Shown in pieces: positions 4,822-7,083 of a stretch of 7,083 nucleotides of DNA. The notes below the pieces were generated by a model that saw only the letters and a program-made list of their open reading frames with translations, made no database searches and had not been told where the DNA came from. Each line of letters starts with the position of its first letter. Position 1 is the first letter of the stretch. The stretch spans positions 1 to 7,083 of the forward strand of contig JAKSSI010000066.1 in the NCBI GenBank assembly GCA_024403175.1, in the 5' to 3' direction. The position numbers were made by a program, and so were the translations under genes. Origin of the DNA: Clostridia bacterium. GTDB taxonomy: Bacteria > Bacillota_A > Clostridia > Peptostreptococcales > Anaerovoracaceae.

Positions 4822-5796
4822 TTACCTCCTTACCAAAATTGCTGTTGGAATAGGACGTTCGCCGAATGTTGAGTAGCTGTTAGTAACCTTTTCGCCATCA
4901 AAATTCATAGAAGAAGAAAGTCCACCGTCTAAGTTAGATGCATTTACACAGTTGTACTGCTGCATAATATCAATAAGATCAGCATAGTTTGCACCAATGC
5001 TGTCTAATCTTCTGCCTTCAATACAAACAAGAACAATAGATCCATCTGCGCGCTGACCAATAGCGGTTCTTGGGTTTGGGCCGTCTGCAGATTCAGAAAC
5101 GCTTACTGGTTCGCCATTCATAATAAGAGCCGGGCCCCATTCTACTGCGTCTCTAATTCCAAGCTTCATAGCTTCGTCGCCTGTCATAGTTCCTACGATA
5201 AGCTTATTGTCATTAGTAAGACCAATAACTCTGTGCTTTTCAGACTTAGAACCATTCAGCCACTTACCACCAGAAACTACCATACCACGAGGTTCGCCGC
5301 CCTTGCCCATGCCGGCAACGTCTATAAATCCACCTCCGTTAACACCGCCTATTACATCTTCTTCCTTGCAGATATCCTGAAGATACTTACCGCGATCAAC
5401 AGGGAACTGAGGAATGCAATAAACGTACACGCGAGACGGGTCGTTAATAATCATAGCTTTGCCCTTGTAATGAGCAGTCTGAATGTCTTCAACCCAAATA
5501 GCGTTTATATCAAAGTTTTCATCTTTATCTTCCGTATTGATAAGGTCTGTATCGATTGCATTGCCTTCGTCGTTAACTTCACCGTCGGCTAAAATTGCGT
5601 CTACAGTTTCCTTACTAAGGAAGATTCTTGCAGTAAACTTTGCTGCAGAAGACTGCATTACTGTCATTACAAATAAATCTCTAATACCTTCAGATGGACC
5701 TTTTTCAAATATGAAAATCAGGCCAAGCAAAAATATTACTATGGCCAATAGTATTGTCAGAAAGTATTTAAAAAATCCCTTTATTACCTTTATCAT
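4822..5796 (-). CDS. Membrane-anchored phosphodiester glycosidase (NAGPA domain)
   Basis: A 324-residue protein with a short basic start and one membrane helix (about 8-31, FFKYFLTILLAIVIFLLGLIF), so the enzyme domain faces outside. A linker region (34-65, GPSEGIRDLFVMTVMQSSA) precedes the NAGPA/phosphodiester glycosidase domain, about 110-324. Its motifs are all present: GVNGGGF (151-157), EPRGMVVSGG (168-177), GPNPRTAIGQRADG (239-252), IEGRR (259-263) and NLDGGLSSSM (288-297). The family includes the human enzyme that removes GlcNAc from the mannose-6-phosphate diester of lysosomal proteins, and bacterial homologues linked to exopolysaccharides or wall polymers. The substrate here is unknown but likely a sugar joined through a phosphodiester. 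It overlaps the upstream glycosyltransferase stop by one base (TAATG), and its final AGG AGG codons form the ribosome binding site of the next gene. Confidence 0.9.
   Translation of the reverse strand: MIKVIKGFFKYFLTILLAIVIFLLGLIFIFEKGPSEGIRDLFVMTVMQSSAAKFTARIFLSKETVDAILADGEVNDEGNAIDTDLINTEDKDENFDINAIWVEDIQTAHYKGKAMIINDPSRVYVYCIPQFPVDRGKYLQDICKEEDVIGGVNGGGFIDVAGMGKGGEPRGMVVSGGKWLNGSKSEKHRVIGLTNDNKLIVGTMTGDEAMKLGIRDAVEWGPALIMNGEPVSVSESADGPNPRTAIGQRADGSIVLVCIEGRRLDSIGANYADLIDIMQQYNCVNASNLDGGLSSSMNFDGEKVTNSYSTFGERPIPTAILVRR
4825..4830 (-). promoter_or_regulatory. Ribosome binding site made from the last Arg codons of the upstream gene
   Basis: AGGAGG on the minus strand, 6 bases before the ATG at 4818. 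The same six bases are the two final AGG (Arg) codons of the phosphodiester glycosidase, directly before its TAA, so the coding end and the initiation signal are the same bases. Confidence 0.9.
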
Positions 5797-6884
5797 TATT
5801 TCTTTTCAAAAACCCAAATCTTTTGAACAAAGTAGCTAACAACTGCTAAGCCTAAATCAACTATGCACTTGATAACTGTTTTTAATAATCCGCCAAGTTT
5901 AAGTGCGTTAAATATTGGTGTCTGCACGACCCAAGAAATTGCCAACTTACCTACTGCAACAACCATATACTTTGGAGCCCCCGCAAGGAATGGAGCCTTG
6001 CTTCTAAATGCATATGTGTAGTTAGCGGTATAATTTGCAACGGCTGAAATGATTCTTGCAAGTCCATTGCAAAGAAGATTCTGCAGCCAAATATTACTCA
6101 AACCACTAAACAGATTTGTAAACACGAAGAAAAGTACTAAATCAAGAATAGTACATAAAACGCCAGTAACAACAAATCTGAACACTCTTGATCCGTTTAA
6201 AATTGGTCCGTAGATTCTTACAGAATCTCTAAATGGACGGAAGTGAGAACTCTTGTTTTCTTCAATGTAAAGAGTTTGAATAGCAACTTCAGAGAACGGA
6301 ATCTTGTTCTGGCTCATATAAATGAGAACATTGCTTTCATATTCAAATCTTGTTCCTTCCACATTTTGAGCAAATTCAAGAAGATACTTTCTTGGAATGC
6401 CTCTAAGACCTGTCTGAGTATCAGAAAGCTTCATACCGTAAAGCAGTCTAAACACGAAAGATGTAATTTTGTTACCAAGTTTATTGTGAGTAGGCACATT
6501 TGGTAAATCAAAATCCCTGCAGCCAAATACCACTTCGTTTGGTTTGTCTGCAAGTCTTTCAGCCAGTTTAACAGCATCTTCTGGAGTGTGTTGTCCGTCT
6601 CCATCAATGGTTATAACTGCGTCAATTTCCGGAAGACTATCATAAACGTAAGTAAACGCATCCTTTAAAGCCTGACCTTTACCCTTGTTTACTTCGTGCA
6701 AAAGAACTGTGCACATAGGGTTTTTAGCAGCTTCTTCAAATGGCTGTTTATGGTCTTTATCAGAGCCATCGTCTATCAATATAAAGCGCGAAAAGCCGGC
6801 GGCAATCATGCCGTCGACTACTCGTGTAAATTTTTCATCCGGATTTAAGGATGGAATTATTATTGCAATGTCGTTTAAATTCAT
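5796..6884 (-). CDS. GT2 polyprenyl-phosphate glycosyltransferase fused to a GtrA-like membrane domain
   Basis: A 362-residue two-domain protein. Residues 1-225 are a family 2 glycosyltransferase of the dolichyl-phosphate-mannose-synthase type: IAIIIPSLNP (6-15), LIDDGSD (36-42) for nucleotide-sugar binding, NKGKGQALK (66-74), the metal-binding TIDGDGQH (92-99), and SDTQTGLRG (154-162) with the catalytic-loop signature, followed by RFEYESNVL (179-187). Residues about 232-358 form four membrane helices of the GtrA family (SRVFRFVVTGVLCTILDLVL at the first), including NYTANYTYAF before the second loop. It should transfer a sugar from a nucleotide donor to polyprenyl phosphate on the cytoplasmic side; the GtrA part is thought to help bring the lipid-linked sugar across the membrane. 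The ATG at 6884 shares a base with the stop of the GAPDH gene (TAATG) and has no Shine-Dalgarno site, so translation is probably coupled. Confidence 0.92.
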   Translation of the reverse strand: MNLNDIAIIIPSLNPDEKFTRVVDGMIAAGFSRFILIDDGSDKDHKQPFEEAAKNPMCTVLLHEVNKGKGQALKDAFTYVYDSLPEIDAVITIDGDGQHTPEDAVKLAERLADKPNEVVFGCRDFDLPNVPTHNKLGNKITSFVFRLLYGMKLSDTQTGLRGIPRKYLLEFAQNVEGTRFEYESNVLIYMSQNKIPFSEVAIQTLYIEENKSSHFRPFRDSVRIYGPILNGSRVFRFVVTGVLCTILDLVLFFVFTNLFSGLSNIWLQNLLCNGLARIISAVANYTANYTYAFRSKAPFLAGAPKYMVVAVGKLAISWVVQTPIFNALKLGGLLKTVIKCIVDLGLAVVSYFVQKIWVFEKK

Positions 6885-7083
6885 TACTTAAGAGATGCCA
6901 TGTAGTTGAATGTTCTGATAAGCTGATTTGTGTATCCGTTTTCGTTGTCATACCAAGAAGCAATTCTTACTTCGTAGAGGTTTTCGCCAACTGGCTGAAC
7001 CATAGTCTGGGATGCATCGAATAAAGAACCATATTCATAGCCAACAATATCGGAAGAAACGATTGGTTCGTCTGCGTAGCCAA
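6884..7083 (-). CDS. gap: Glyceraldehyde-3-phosphate dehydrogenase, C-terminal end (runs off right edge)
   Basis: Only the last 65 complete codons are in the window; the gene continues beyond 7083. They carry the C-terminal hallmarks of NAD-dependent GAPDH: PIVSSDIVG, the strand SLFDASQTMV, and ASWYDNENGYTNQLIRTFNYM, in which the 'SWYDNE.GY' stretch belongs to the NAD-binding region of the tetrameric glycolytic enzyme (usual form SWYDNEwGYs). It oxidises glyceraldehyde-3-phosphate to 1,3-bisphosphoglycerate in the cytoplasm. The catalytic Cys is off the edge. The stop (TAA, 6884-6886) overlaps the start of the GT2-GtrA gene, where a phosphoglycerate kinase gene would be the common neighbour. 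Confidence 0.93.
   Translation of the reverse strand, partial: GYADEPIVSSDIVGYEYGSLFDASQTMVQPVGENLYEVRIASWYDNENGYTNQLIRTFNYMASLK

Noticed and set aside
6243..6506. 87-codon plus-strand frame within the glycosyltransferase gene
   Set aside because: Composition is unlike a protein, there is no initiation signal, and the minus strand here encodes conserved GT2 motifs.

Overview
The window looks like a chromosomal segment from a low-GC Firmicute, most likely Clostridia and perhaps a Lachnospiraceae relative. This rests on A/T-rich intergenic DNA, near-consensus sigma-A-type promoters, AGGAGG-type ribosome binding sites, and proteins of clostridial style (a short TadZ-like ATPase, a GT2-GtrA fusion, a phosphodiester glycosidase, double zinc ribbons). 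The taxonomic call is inference; there is no rRNA or other marker. No IS element, tRNA, CRISPR array or phage gene was seen, and no stretch longer than about 160 bases lacks a gene.

Region 1 (1-1965, minus strand) is the promoter-proximal part of a Tad / type IVb pilus-like operon. A near-ideal promoter (1938-1965) is followed by a short SAF-domain CpaB/RcpC-like membrane protein, a TadZ/CpaE-like ATPase with a degenerate Walker A motif, and the N-terminal 193 codons of a CpaF/TadA-like secretion ATPase that runs off the left edge. The genes overlap by 8 and 20 bases. Together they would form a cytoplasmic and periplasm-facing module of a pilus or secretion machine.

Region 2 (1998-2849, minus strand) is a single-gene unit: an extended -10 promoter, a strong ribosome binding site, an alanine-rich protein of unknown role with two zinc ribbons, and an intrinsic terminator that pairs better on the minus strand.

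Region 3 (2890-3892, plus strand) diverges from region 2. It is a two-gene operon coupled by ATGA: a stand-alone NAD(P)HX epimerase and a small MGMT-family protein that keeps the active-site Cys but has Tyr where the catalytic His normally sits. Both genes point to damage repair, one of a metabolite and one of DNA. A perfect bidirectional terminator closes it.

Region 4 (3902-7083, minus strand) converges on that terminator. It runs from the 3' end of a glyceraldehyde-3-phosphate dehydrogenase gene through a GT2-GtrA polyprenyl-phosphate glycosyltransferase, a membrane-anchored phosphodiester glycosidase, a membrane-anchored protein of unknown function and a 64-codon ORF. The last two may be one gene split by a frameshift or deletion. 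The tight stop-start overlaps (TAATG twice, gaps of 2-3 bases) suggest one transcript linking a glycolytic enzyme to cell-envelope glycan genes. The sugar-lipid synthase plus phosphodiester glycosidase pair is the part most likely to be a little-described system.
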